From RGIG4097 sp964599875 (GTDB lineage Bacteria; Bacillota; Clostridia; Christensenellales; CAG-917): DNA of 35,091 nt. Positions 8,069 through 15,315 of the stretch are shown here, in pieces; position 1 is the first letter of the stretch; each line of letters opens with the position of its first letter. A model generated the notes under the pieces. That model made no database searches, was not told where the DNA came from, and saw only the letters and a program-made list of their open reading frames with translations. The stretch covers positions 1 to 35,091 of the forward strand of contig CAZRHE010000017.1 in NCBI GenBank assembly GCA_964599875.1. The letters run 5' to 3'. The position numbers and the translations under genes were made by a program.

Positions 8069-8096
8069 GGTTAAAAATTTTCTTCTCGGCAATAAT
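8069..8096 (+). promoter_or_regulatory. Candidate SigF-type promoter of spoIIR
   Basis: GGCAATAAT (8088-8096) fits the SigF -10 pattern GGnRAnAnT at every defined base. GGTTA (8069-8073) fits four of five -35 positions, with a 14-base spacer. spoIIR is a SigF target in Bacillus. The predicted transcription start, near 8103, lies close to the GAGAGG at 8101-8106, which slightly weakens the case. Confidence 0.45.
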
Positions 8097-8111
8097 AGTC
8101 GAGAGGCAGTT

Positions 8112-8642
8112 ATGAAAAGGAATTTTATTATAGGAGCAATATTTTTGATTTTATCCTTTGCGGTGCTTTTGAGCGCTTGCGATTTTGGCGGAAACCTATC
8201 CGACGAAGTCGTGCGCATACATATCCGCGCAAACTCAAACGGGGAAGAAGACCAGTCCGTCAAACTGAAAGTCAGGGATGCAGTGACGGAATATTTGACC
8301 GCCGTCCTTGACGGCTGCGAAACGAAATCAGACGCACTTTCGCTCTTGAACGACTCGACGGATGAAATCGCGAAAATTGCAGATAAGACGCTTTATGCAA
8401 ACGGTTTTGATTATAAAACTACCGTTTCGGTCAAAAACGATTATTTTCCCGAACGCACGTACGACGGTTACGTCTTCCCCGAGGGCTATTACGACGCGCT
8501 TATGATTTATCTCGGCGACGGGGTCGGGGATAATTGGTGGTGCGTCGCTTTTCCGCCTTTGTGCTTCGTTCCCGAGGGAAGCGGAGAGAAGATAGAATAT
8601 GCGTCTTGGGTGAAAGAAAAACTCGACGAATTGTTCGGATGA
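8112..8642 (+). CDS. spoIIR: Stage II sporulation protein R
   Basis: The 176-residue protein carries the SpoIIR core: VVRIHIRANSNGEEDQ, then LKVRDAVTEYL, the EGYYDALMIYLGDG stretch and the diagnostic NWWCVAFPPLCFV. SpoIIR is made in the forespore and signals across the septum to trigger SpoIIGA processing of pro-SigE in the mother cell. The N-terminus is hydrophobic and ends LLSAC at residue 23, which fits a lipobox; this would make it a lipoprotein, unlike the usual simple signal peptide. The ribosome binding site GAGAGG precedes ATG 8112. It is divergent from sleB, with an apparent SigF promoter. Confidence 0.93.
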   Translation: MKRNFIIGAIFLILSFAVLLSACDFGGNLSDEVVRIHIRANSNGEEDQSVKLKVRDAVTEYLTAVLDGCETKSDALSLLNDSTDEIAKIADKTLYANGFDYKTTVSVKNDYFPERTYDGYVFPEGYYDALMIYLGDGVGDNWWCVAFPPLCFVPEGSGEKIEYASWVKEKLDELFG

Positions 8643-8715
8643 CGAACAATCTTCGCTTGCACCGTCTTGACGTAAATAAAGAAATCAAAATCGGGTTTTA
8701 TCCCGCGGAGGAAAT

Positions 8716-9132
8716 ATGAAAATAATGAGAGAAATCGTGCGCAACACAGAAATGGGTATTCAGTCGATAGACAATCTTTGCCCTTATATCGAGGATGAAA
8801 ATTTGAAAAAATTAATCCTTGAACAACAATCCAAACTTCGCGATTTTCACGACGAGGCGGATTCGACTTTGAACACCGAGGAGCGCGAACAAGCAAAATC
8901 GAATATCGTTCAAAAGACCATGCTCAAAGCGGGTGTCAATATGAACGCTATGTTCCACAACGACTCTTCGCATATCGCAGAGATGCTGACCGAGGGTTAC
9001 AGAATGGGTGTGGACAGCGTGCAAAAGTGCGTCAACGAATTGAAAAGAGAAGGCACCGAAATGCCTTCCCTTGCTTCTGAAGTTCTGAAGTTTTACGACA
9101 AGAGCGTCAAAGCACTTCGAGAGTATCTCTAA
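8716..9132 (+). CDS. Conserved helical-bundle protein of unknown function
   Basis: The 138-residue soluble protein is predicted to be almost entirely alpha-helical, with four amphipathic segments: REIVRNTEMGIQSI, ENLKKLILEQQSKLRDFHDEAD, SSHIAEMLTEGYRMGVDSVQ and LASEVLKFYDKSVKALREYL. The pattern resembles the ferritin-like bundle proteins (DUF2383-type) common in Clostridia, whose function I do not know. The E/H pairs typical of a diiron site are not complete, so metal binding is doubtful. GGAGG precedes the ATG. It lies downstream of spoIIR, but co-regulation is not proven. Its stop overlaps that of the convergent lipoprotein gene by a few bases, with no terminator between them. Confidence 0.7.
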   Translation: MKIMREIVRNTEMGIQSIDNLCPYIEDENLKKLILEQQSKLRDFHDEADSTLNTEEREQAKSNIVQKTMLKAGVNMNAMFHNDSSHIAEMLTEGYRMGVDSVQKCVNELKREGTEMPSLASEVLKFYDKSVKALREYL

Positions 9133-11468
9133 AAGATTAGGATGAGATAGGATTTCCCTTTTTCAAGCGCTTGATAGGTGAACGAGCGCCCGACGAGTTC
9201 TTTTCGGAGCATCGCTTCGGAGGAAATAAACGCGGGATCGAATTTTAATTCCACGTACACGCCGTGCGCCTTGCTGTAGTCGAGAGCCTTTTTGAGGTCT
9301 TTGCTATTGTTTACGTACAACGAGAATTGCTCGTCGCCCTCGCCGACGAAAGTGTTTTTGTAATAGTCGTATTCGGTGTTTGCGACGGGATTGTAGGAGT
9401 AGCCGTCCGATACGTGCGTGGTGCGCGTAACCTCGTCGGTGACGAGGAAGAATTGGTGATTGAGGGTTTCTTTTATGGGCACCATAGCCCCTCTATCCGA
9501 CCAGGTCGTGTCGAGCATATACCATTCTTTTACGCCGTCGTCGTCCGCGTCTATGAAAACTTTATTCCAAGCGTGTCCCTCGGTGTTGCCGTTTATATAC
9601 GCAGTGCCCCTAATCCTTATCGCTTTTATGCCTTCCATTCCGCAAAGGAGTACGAAGGCTTTTGCACGTCCGTCGCAGACCGCCTGACCGTAGCCGTCCT
9701 CGTTTTCGTCGAGGAATACGCCTTCAAGTGAGAATGCGTTGTAGGTGAGTTTTTCAAGGTCGCTTATCGTAGACGCAACGATTGCGTAGTCGTAATAGAC
9801 GCTTTGCGCAATCCATTCGTATATGACGGTGACTTTCTCGACGTCGGACATATCGTCGGATATATAATCGAGAAGAGTTTTTCTTGCGGATTCGTAAAGG
9901 CTTTTCAATTTCGCGCCCTGTGCGTCGGATGCAAACGTCGGCTTGTATCCCCAAGATAAAGCCTTATACAGCGTGTCGCTGTTATTTATCACTTCGGGAT
10001 AAGTCGGAAAATCGTCCGCGGGAATAGAAGTGCGCTTGTCTTCGTCCGAAAGTGCGGAGAAGTTGAGAATTACGTTATCTTCTTGCAAGACTTCTTCTGC
10101 GGGAGAATAATCACGGGTTGGAGTGTTGAAAGCGGTTTCCTTGTCGAAAAACAGCCAATATTTGTTTGCGGACTTATCGTAGGACGCGCCTATGCTGAAT
10201 TTGCCCGACGTGTCTATGAGAGTGAAGTTGACTTTGAGGGAATTTCCGTCCAAAATATCGTATCCGGACGAAGGCATACATAGATACGCGCCGTCGTCGT
10301 TTTTATTCGAGGCGGTTTTTCTTTGTGATTCCATATGCGCGACGAAAACGCCCATGTCGTAATCGTTCATGATATAGGAATTATACACGCCCTTTTCCCA
10401 AACGTAAGTGTATTCGATTGCCTCGGAGTGCTTTTCGTAGTCGTATTCCGTAAGCGCGATGAATACGAGATGACGGCTTTCAACGTTGTCGACGGTTGCC
10501 GTTACGTAGGTTTCGCCGTAGGCGGGCGTAAACGTAACCGTGTTTCCGTCGTCGGATAGGGTGCGAGTGCCGTTGCGGTCTTCAATCGTCCAAACGACGG
10601 GTTTTGATAAATCCGCGCTTTCGGGATAGACGTCGGCGGAGAGTGTGACGGGGGATATGACGTCCCCGATTTGTTTATATTGTACGAGGTCACCGAAAGG
10701 CGTGCCGCCCGAAACCATGTTTACGGACACTTCGTCAACGGGGTCGTATTCCTGCCTGACGGATATTGTCAAGGTTGCGCGCGCAACGTTTTTGCCGTCG
10801 AATAGGACGAGGATAATACGAGTATTTCCCTCTTCCGCGGGCGGGGTGAAAACGAAGGTTTTTTCGTTGCTTTCAGGGGTTGCGGCGTCGTCTATAAACC
10901 AAGATATCGTCACGTTAACGTCGGGGTCGAGAGCGGATTCGTTCCATTTTGCGGTGAGGGTGACGGGGGATATCTCGTCGGGACGTTCTTGTATGGTGCC
11001 GCTCACTGCAGGCGGATTCGAGATAATTTCCGCATTCGCCACGCCGACGGAGTATTTCATCTTGACGGTTACGGAATTCGAAGATTTGACGGAATCTGCG
11101 GATAGGGTGTATTCGCGAGTTTTTTCGTCGAAAGCGTCGTAGGTTATAGAAATGGCATTTCCGTTTTCTCCCGCTATGGTTTTGGGAGTTTCTCCGTCCA
11201 CGGACACGTACCATTTATATTTAGGTTTTTCGGGTGCGTCCTCGTTGAGTTTTGCGCTCAATGTGAAGGCTTTTCCGACTTCCGCATAAAGCGCGCCGTC
11301 TTTTTCTTCGAGCCCGTCCGAAATTATGGAAACGGACGTGACTTTGCCGTTGTCAACGTCCTCGAATAGTCCTCCTAAAAAACTACAAGCGGAAAGGGTG
11401 CAAGTCGCAAGCGCTACAAGCAATATGCACAAAACGAGATATAAAACTTTTCTACGATTAAATTTCAT
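9129..11468 (-). CDS. Transglutaminase-like surface lipoprotein with Ig-like repeats
   Basis: The 779-residue protein has a lipoprotein signal ending LSAC (lipidated Cys28). About 300 residues of tandem beta-rich Ig-like segments follow, each with a TLSA or LTAK strand and the recurring phrase SPVTL. The C-terminal half contains a transglutaminase core with the full triad in order: Cys in GQAVCDGRAKAF, His in EGHAWNKVF and Asp in MLDTTWSD. Bacterial members are usually cysteine proteases or peptide cross-linking enzymes; which applies here is unknown. The gene has a TTGACA/TAATAT promoter whose -35 overlaps that of the divergent mrnC promoter, and a ribosome binding site AAAGGA. Acidic, calcium-type loops (DADDDG) occur between the His and Asp. 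Probably anchored on the outer face of the membrane. Confidence 0.85.
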   Translation of the reverse strand: MKFNRRKVLYLVLCILLVALATCTLSACSFLGGLFEDVDNGKVTSVSIISDGLEEKDGALYAEVGKAFTLSAKLNEDAPEKPKYKWYVSVDGETPKTIAGENGNAISITYDAFDEKTREYTLSADSVKSSNSVTVKMKYSVGVANAEIISNPPAVSGTIQERPDEISPVTLTAKWNESALDPDVNVTISWFIDDAATPESNEKTFVFTPPAEEGNTRIILVLFDGKNVARATLTISVRQEYDPVDEVSVNMVSGGTPFGDLVQYKQIGDVISPVTLSADVYPESADLSKPVVWTIEDRNGTRTLSDDGNTVTFTPAYGETYVTATVDNVESRHLVFIALTEYDYEKHSEAIEYTYVWEKGVYNSYIMNDYDMGVFVAHMESQRKTASNKNDDGAYLCMPSSGYDILDGNSLKVNFTLIDTSGKFSIGASYDKSANKYWLFFDKETAFNTPTRDYSPAEEVLQEDNVILNFSALSDEDKRTSIPADDFPTYPEVINNSDTLYKALSWGYKPTFASDAQGAKLKSLYESARKTLLDYISDDMSDVEKVTVIYEWIAQSVYYDYAIVASTISDLEKLTYNAFSLEGVFLDENEDGYGQAVCDGRAKAFVLLCGMEGIKAIRIRGTAYINGNTEGHAWNKVFIDADDDGVKEWYMLDTTWSDRGAMVPIKETLNHQFFLVTDEVTRTTHVSDGYSYNPVANTEYDYYKNTFVGEGDEQFSLYVNNSKDLKKALDYSKAHGVYVELKFDPAFISSEAMLRKELVGRSFTYQALEKGKSYLILIF

Positions 11469-11490
11469 ACGCGTTCCTTTCTATAATAAA

Positions 11491-11519
11491 ATATTAACTT
11501 ATTAAACCTTTGTTGTCAA
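11491..11519 (-). promoter_or_regulatory. SigA-type promoter of the transglutaminase lipoprotein gene
   Basis: A perfect TTGACA (11519-11514) and TAATAT (11496-11491) lie 17 bases apart on the minus strand. The -35 shares six bases with the divergent mrnC -35. Confidence 0.7.
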
Positions 11520-11541
11520 TATCCCGAAAACGTGATACACT
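11513..11541 (+). promoter_or_regulatory. SigA-type extended -10 promoter of mrnC
   Basis: TTGTCA (11513-11518), a 17-base spacer ending TGA, and TACACT (11536-11541). The predicted transcription start is about 11548, one base before the ATG at 11549, so the transcript should be leaderless. No ribosome binding site is visible. Confidence 0.65.
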
Positions 11542-11548
11542 ACTATAT

Positions 11549-11965
11549 ATGGATAAAGCACTGTTTGCATTGAGCACTCCGATATCGAAAGAAGAGGCGT
11601 TGAAACTTCACCCCATGTCCCTTGCGTTTATAGGGGACGCGGTGCAGTCGTTGTACGCACGTACGAGAGTTACTCTCGGCTCCGCGTCGAGGACGGGTGT
11701 TCTACATAAAGAAGTCACCAAAGTCGTGAAAGCGGTTTCGCAAGCGTCCGTCGCGGAAAAATTAATGAGCGTTTTCGACGAAACCGAAGCGGACGTTTTC
11801 CGTCGCGCTCGTAATTGCAAAGTGCAGACCTCGGCAAAGCACGCCGAAATGAGCGAGTATAGAAGAGCAAGCGGATTCGAAGCAGTGCTCGGCTATCTCT
11901 ATCTCACAGGGAATACGGACAGGCTTGAAGAAATACTAAATAAATCTTTCGAGGAAAGTGAATGA
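11549..11965 (+). CDS. mrnC: Mini-ribonuclease III
   Basis: The 138-residue protein is a stand-alone RNase III catalytic domain without the double-stranded-RNA-binding domain, as in MrnC, which matures 23S rRNA ends in Bacillus. Key parts are LAFIGDAVQSLYAR, which carries the catalytic acidic residues, the basic LHKEVTKVVKA helix, RARNCK, and the closing YRRASGFEAVLGYLYLTG with its glutamate. The frame extends upstream to a TTG at 11510, but ATG 11549 gives the family length and coincides with the predicted transcription start. The stop overlaps rlmB by four bases (ATGA). The mrnC-rlmB-sigH order is common in Bacillota. Confidence 0.92.
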   Translation: MDKALFALSTPISKEEALKLHPMSLAFIGDAVQSLYARTRVTLGSASRTGVLHKEVTKVVKAVSQASVAEKLMSVFDETEADVFRRARNCKVQTSAKHAEMSEYRRASGFEAVLGYLYLTGNTDRLEEILNKSFEESE

Positions 11966-12684
11966 TTATCTACGGCAGAAATCCCGTCAAAGAGGCGTAT
12001 CGCGCGGGAAAAACAATTGAAAAACTATATCTTCCCAAGGGCGCACCCGACCCTACGCTTTCTCCTATTTACAAAATGGCGAAAGAGAAACGTACCGTCA
12101 TCAGTTATATCGACCGCAACACTATGGACAAATTGTCCGATGGTGGCAATCATCAGGGCGTGCTTGCGCAAATCACCGAATTCGAATACGCAACTCTCGA
12201 CGATATAGTGGCAAGCGCGAGAGCAAAGGAAGAGCCCCTTCTTATCGTTCTCCTCGACGGAATAACCGACCCGCACAACCTCGGTGCAATCGTCAGAAGC
12301 GCGGAGTGTTTCGGAGCGCACGGCGTAGTTATACCGAAGCATAGAAGCGTGGGCGTCAACGACACCGTCGTCAAGGTTGCAAGCGGTGCAACCGAGCATT
12401 TGCCCATTGCGAAAGTCACCAACATAAACGACGCCATAAGAACGCTCAAAGAGCAGAACGTATGGGTTTATGCGACGGATTTCGACGGTAAAGCCCCGAA
12501 ATGCGCTGATTTGAAAGGTGACACTGCTATCGTCATAGGCAGTGAAGGAGAGGGAATCAAACGCCTCACGAAAGAACTTTGCGACGACGTTTTGACCATC
12601 CCCGAATACGGCAAAATCAACAGCCTCAACGCTTCCGTCGCGTGCGGAATCATACTTTACGAAACGGCAAGGCAAAGACATTGA
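11962..12684 (+). CDS. rlmB: 23S rRNA 2'-O-ribose methyltransferase, RlmB/SpoU family
   Basis: The 240-residue SpoU-type (trefoil-knot) enzyme transfers a methyl group from S-adenosylmethionine to a ribose 2'-OH of 23S rRNA. A substrate-binding domain (IIYGRNPVKEAYRAGKTIEK onward) leads into the knot with the three family motifs: DPHNLGAIVRSAECFGA, AIVIGSEGEGI and IPEYGKINSLNASVACGI. Bacillota homologues are usually called RlmB or TrmH-family; the modified nucleotide cannot be read from sequence. Translation is coupled on both sides, by four-base overlaps with mrnC and with the following sigma-factor gene. Confidence 0.92.
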   Translation: MIIYGRNPVKEAYRAGKTIEKLYLPKGAPDPTLSPIYKMAKEKRTVISYIDRNTMDKLSDGGNHQGVLAQITEFEYATLDDIVASARAKEEPLLIVLLDGITDPHNLGAIVRSAECFGAHGVVIPKHRSVGVNDTVVKVASGATEHLPIAKVTNINDAIRTLKEQNVWVYATDFDGKAPKCADLKGDTAIVIGSEGEGIKRLTKELCDDVLTIPEYGKINSLNASVACGIILYETARQRH

Positions 12685-13253
12685 TTGACGAAAAACTTAT
12701 AAACCGCGTTAAGGCGGGAGATAAACAAGCCGAGAGCGAATTGATAAAAGAAGTCGAGTCGCAGATTTCGAGCGTCGTTTCGTCGTATAAAAAGTCCTTC
12801 CTGCGTTTAGGGATAGACGCGGACGACGCCGTACAAAGACTTCTTGTCAAAGTCCCCGCAATCGCGCAAACTTACGACCCCGAGAAAAACGAATTCGTTT
12901 CATACGTCAAGACTTGCGCGAGAAACCTTTTCAATTCCATTTGCACGAAAAGAAAGAAAACTCTCGAAACTTTTGTGGACGTGTCTTCGGAAAAATTGTC
13001 GGGTTACGGCGACGGCGGAAAGGCTATATCCGAATTTGAAAGCGAAGAAATCGTCAATAAGTTTTTCGACGAGGCAAGGGCGATACTCAACGAAAACGAA
13101 TATCGCGCACTCGTGCTTTTCGGCAACGGCTATTCTTATGAGGAGATATCCGAGAGCCTCGGCGTAGAAAGAAAAAAGGTGGATAATCTTTTATACTCCG
13201 CAAGAAAAAAAATCAAACGCAACGAAGAATTTTTCAGAAATTTGTTGAAATAA
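12681..13253 (+). CDS. sigH: SigH-like RNA polymerase sigma factor
   Basis: The 190-residue protein has a sigma-70 region 2 (FVSYVKTCARNLFNSI with a basic stretch after it) and a region 4 helix-turn-helix (NGYSYEEISESLGVERKKVDNLL). The order after mrnC and rlmB is the usual place of the sporulation factor SigH, which drives early sporulation genes. It is shorter and more divergent than typical SigH: the DLxQEG core-binding motif reads DAVQRLL here. The start is TTG 12681, overlapping the rlmB TGA stop; the frame is open further upstream, but that part lies in rlmB. The expected next genes (rpmG, secE, nusG) are absent. Another sigma family is possible; position supports SigH. Confidence 0.75.
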   Translation: MIDEKLINRVKAGDKQAESELIKEVESQISSVVSSYKKSFLRLGIDADDAVQRLLVKVPAIAQTYDPEKNEFVSYVKTCARNLFNSICTKRKKTLETFVDVSSEKLSGYGDGGKAISEFESEEIVNKFFDEARAILNENEYRALVLFGNGYSYEEISESLGVERKKVDNLLYSARKKIKRNEEFFRNLLK

Positions 13254-13264
13254 TCCTTATAACA

Positions 13265-13289
13265 AAAATCGTCGAGATTTTATTTTTTA
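13265..13289 (+). terminator. Weak terminator after the sigma-factor gene
   Basis: AAAATC, loop GTCGA, GATTTT, followed by ATTTTTT. The stem is short and A/T-rich, so this is a tentative call. Confidence 0.35.
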
Positions 13290-13346
13290 AGTTAAAAAAG
13301 CGTATGAAAAACAGCGTAATATTTCCTTATCTAAAAGGAGAAAATT

Positions 13347-14447
13347 ATGGATAAGTCTGTTTTTTCGCTAAATTCCGTGATTTCGGGACACAAGATTTAC
13401 GTCGGAGAAAACGCGCTTTCTTCTTTGCCGTCGTATCTAACCGACGGTGCGACTGCGATAATTTGCGACGGCGGCACTAAAGAAATCGCCGATGAAGTCG
13501 CAAGAGCGTTTCGTCCGTATTCGAGAAAGGTTTTCGTCACACAAACTCCCTCCGAAATTCCTGAATATGTTAGAGTGGTTTTGGGAGTGGGCACGGGAAG
13601 CGTCGCAAACGAAACAAAAAGAATCGCAAAGGGACTGGGAGTGCCGTCCGCATTGCTTTTCACCGCGCCTACGACGGATACCGTGCTTTCGGGAGAGGGC
13701 ATAGACCAAGTTTTTCTCGACGAAAAGATTTTGCGTGAATGTCCGAGAGAATGTGTTGCCGCGGGGTGGGGAATAGTTTTGTCCGAAGACCTCGGAAGAT
13801 TCGAGGATTATTTCAATAGGACCGTTCTTGACCAACCTGCAATTTGCGGAAAGAAAAAGGATATCCCGTCCGATGCGGACGCCACCGCTTTGGCACTATA
13901 TCTTTTGGAATTATCCGCCGAGAGAATATCCGACGACAATTCCGCCGTTATGGCGAAGTTTTTGTACGACGTAGCATTGAAACAAGGGGTGCGTCGCAGA
14001 CTGATGGGGGAATATAAATTCGTGTCCGCAAACGTGTTGTATTCTTTTTATTTGGGATTTTTGTCCTCTCCGTCCATCGACTGTATGCTTCCGCCAGACC
14101 ACGACTCGAAAATCGACGAAATTTCCCGACTTACGGGACGAAGTCGCGAAAGATTGTTAAAAATGTTTGACTTTTCGGGAAGTGGAGATTATTTTAGAAT
14201 TAACTATATATTAAGCGAATATCGTTTGGATTTGCTCGACAGACTTAAAGCGGTGGATTTAAGACCCGCCGACAAGAAGTGGAGAAGGCTATATGCCGAC
14301 GCGGGTTATTGGCTCAAAAGCACTTTTACGACCCACTCCCTGCTGAAAGCGTTGAGGCTGTCTTGCGAGATAGGAAACGGACTGCTGCGCTATATCGGCG
14401 AAACCGGTTATGCGGATTGCGCCTACGTTTCCTGCGATATCGTTTGA
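13347..14447 (+). CDS. AraM/glycerol-1-phosphate dehydrogenase-like protein lacking metal ligands
   Basis: The 366-residue protein has the N-terminal Rossmann half of the iron-type alcohol dehydrogenase/dehydroquinate synthase superfamily. GVGTGSVANETKRIAKGLG and LFTAPTTDTVLSGEG match the NAD-binding and loop motifs of AraM/EgsA proteins, which reduce dihydroxyacetone phosphate to sn-glycerol-1-phosphate. The C-terminal helical half is divergent. The expected aspartate after AGFG appears as isoleucine (AAGWGIVLSE), and the two metal-binding histidines of the family are not seen in MGEYKFVSANVLYSFYL and its surroundings. It may be a non-catalytic or altered paralogue. The ribosome binding site AAAGGAG is good. 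A HAD phosphatase gene follows 38 bases later. Confidence 0.65.
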   Translation: MDKSVFSLNSVISGHKIYVGENALSSLPSYLTDGATAIICDGGTKEIADEVARAFRPYSRKVFVTQTPSEIPEYVRVVLGVGTGSVANETKRIAKGLGVPSALLFTAPTTDTVLSGEGIDQVFLDEKILRECPRECVAAGWGIVLSEDLGRFEDYFNRTVLDQPAICGKKKDIPSDADATALALYLLELSAERISDDNSAVMAKFLYDVALKQGVRRRLMGEYKFVSANVLYSFYLGFLSSPSIDCMLPPDHDSKIDEISRLTGRSRERLLKMFDFSGSGDYFRINYILSEYRLDLLDRLKAVDLRPADKKWRRLYADAGYWLKSTFTTHSLLKALRLSCEIGNGLLRYIGETGYADCAYVSCDIV

Positions 14448-14485
14448 GCAAAATCCGAGCAATCGGAAAGACGCAAAAGGGAAAC

Positions 14486-15277
14486 ATGAAGAAGAACATC
14501 AAAGACGTAGAATTATTTTTATTCGACCTCGACGGCACCGTCTACATAGGCGACAACGAAATCGACGGGTCTTTCGGCGCAATCGACGAACTCAGAAAAC
14601 TCGGCAAACGCGTCTGCTTTTTCACGAACAATTCTTCCCGTATGCACGTCGACTATATCGCAAGACTGAACAATCTCGGCTTGCGCACTTATAGCGACGA
14701 AATCTATACCAGCGGGCAGGTCACCTGCGAATACATTCTCGACAATTATCGCGGAAAGAAGGTTTATCTGCTCGGGAACGAACGTTTAAGGAGCGAATTT
14801 GAGTTGTATGGTATTGAGGTGGTGGACGACAATCCCGACGTAGCCGTTATCGGTTTCGACACCTCTCTTACCTACGACCGCTTGTATAAATTCTGCGGAT
14901 ACGTGAACGACGGCTTGCCTTATATTGCCACGCACCCCGATTATTTCTGTCCCGCCCCTAACTGCCCGATGCCCGATATCGGCGCACTCATAGAGGCAAT
15001 CAGGCTGACCGTAGGGCGCACTCCCGACGTCGTTATGGGGAAACCTCATACCGAAGCGGGAATGAGAATCGCGAAGAAGTATAATCTTCCTCCGAAGAAA
15101 ATCGCAATGGTGGGAGATAGACTTTACACCGACGTGGCTTTCGGCAAAAACTGCGGGTTCGTGTCCGTCCTCGTCCTTTCGGGCGAAACCACGAAAGAGA
15201 TGGTCGAATCGAGCAAAATCAAACCCGATTACGTGCTCGACTTCGTGAAGGATATTCCCGCGCTACTCGGCGATTAA
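14486..15277 (+). CDS. HAD-IIA family phosphatase (NagD/PGP type)
   Basis: The 263-residue protein has all four HAD motifs: LFDLDGTVYIGD with the nucleophile Asp near residue 14, FFTNNSSR (motif II), the lysine in VVMGKPH, and MVGDRLYTDVAFGKN (motif IV). The cap between motifs II and III is of the IIA type. Members dephosphorylate small phosphate esters such as p-nitrophenyl phosphate, glycerol phosphates, nucleotides or phosphoglycolate; the substrate here is unknown. ATG 14486 is supported by AAAAGGG just upstream and by the position of motif I. It is probably co-transcribed with the AraM-like gene, which suggests, but does not prove, a triose- or glycerol-phosphate substrate. Confidence 0.88.
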   Translation: MKKNIKDVELFLFDLDGTVYIGDNEIDGSFGAIDELRKLGKRVCFFTNNSSRMHVDYIARLNNLGLRTYSDEIYTSGQVTCEYILDNYRGKKVYLLGNERLRSEFELYGIEVVDDNPDVAVIGFDTSLTYDRLYKFCGYVNDGLPYIATHPDYFCPAPNCPMPDIGALIEAIRLTVGRTPDVVMGKPHTEAGMRIAKKYNLPPKKIAMVGDRLYTDVAFGKNCGFVSVLVLSGETTKEMVESSKIKPDYVLDFVKDIPALLGD

Positions 15278-15315
15278 TTCACCGGCGACAATCGTCGCAT
15301 TTTCGGAGAAAAACT

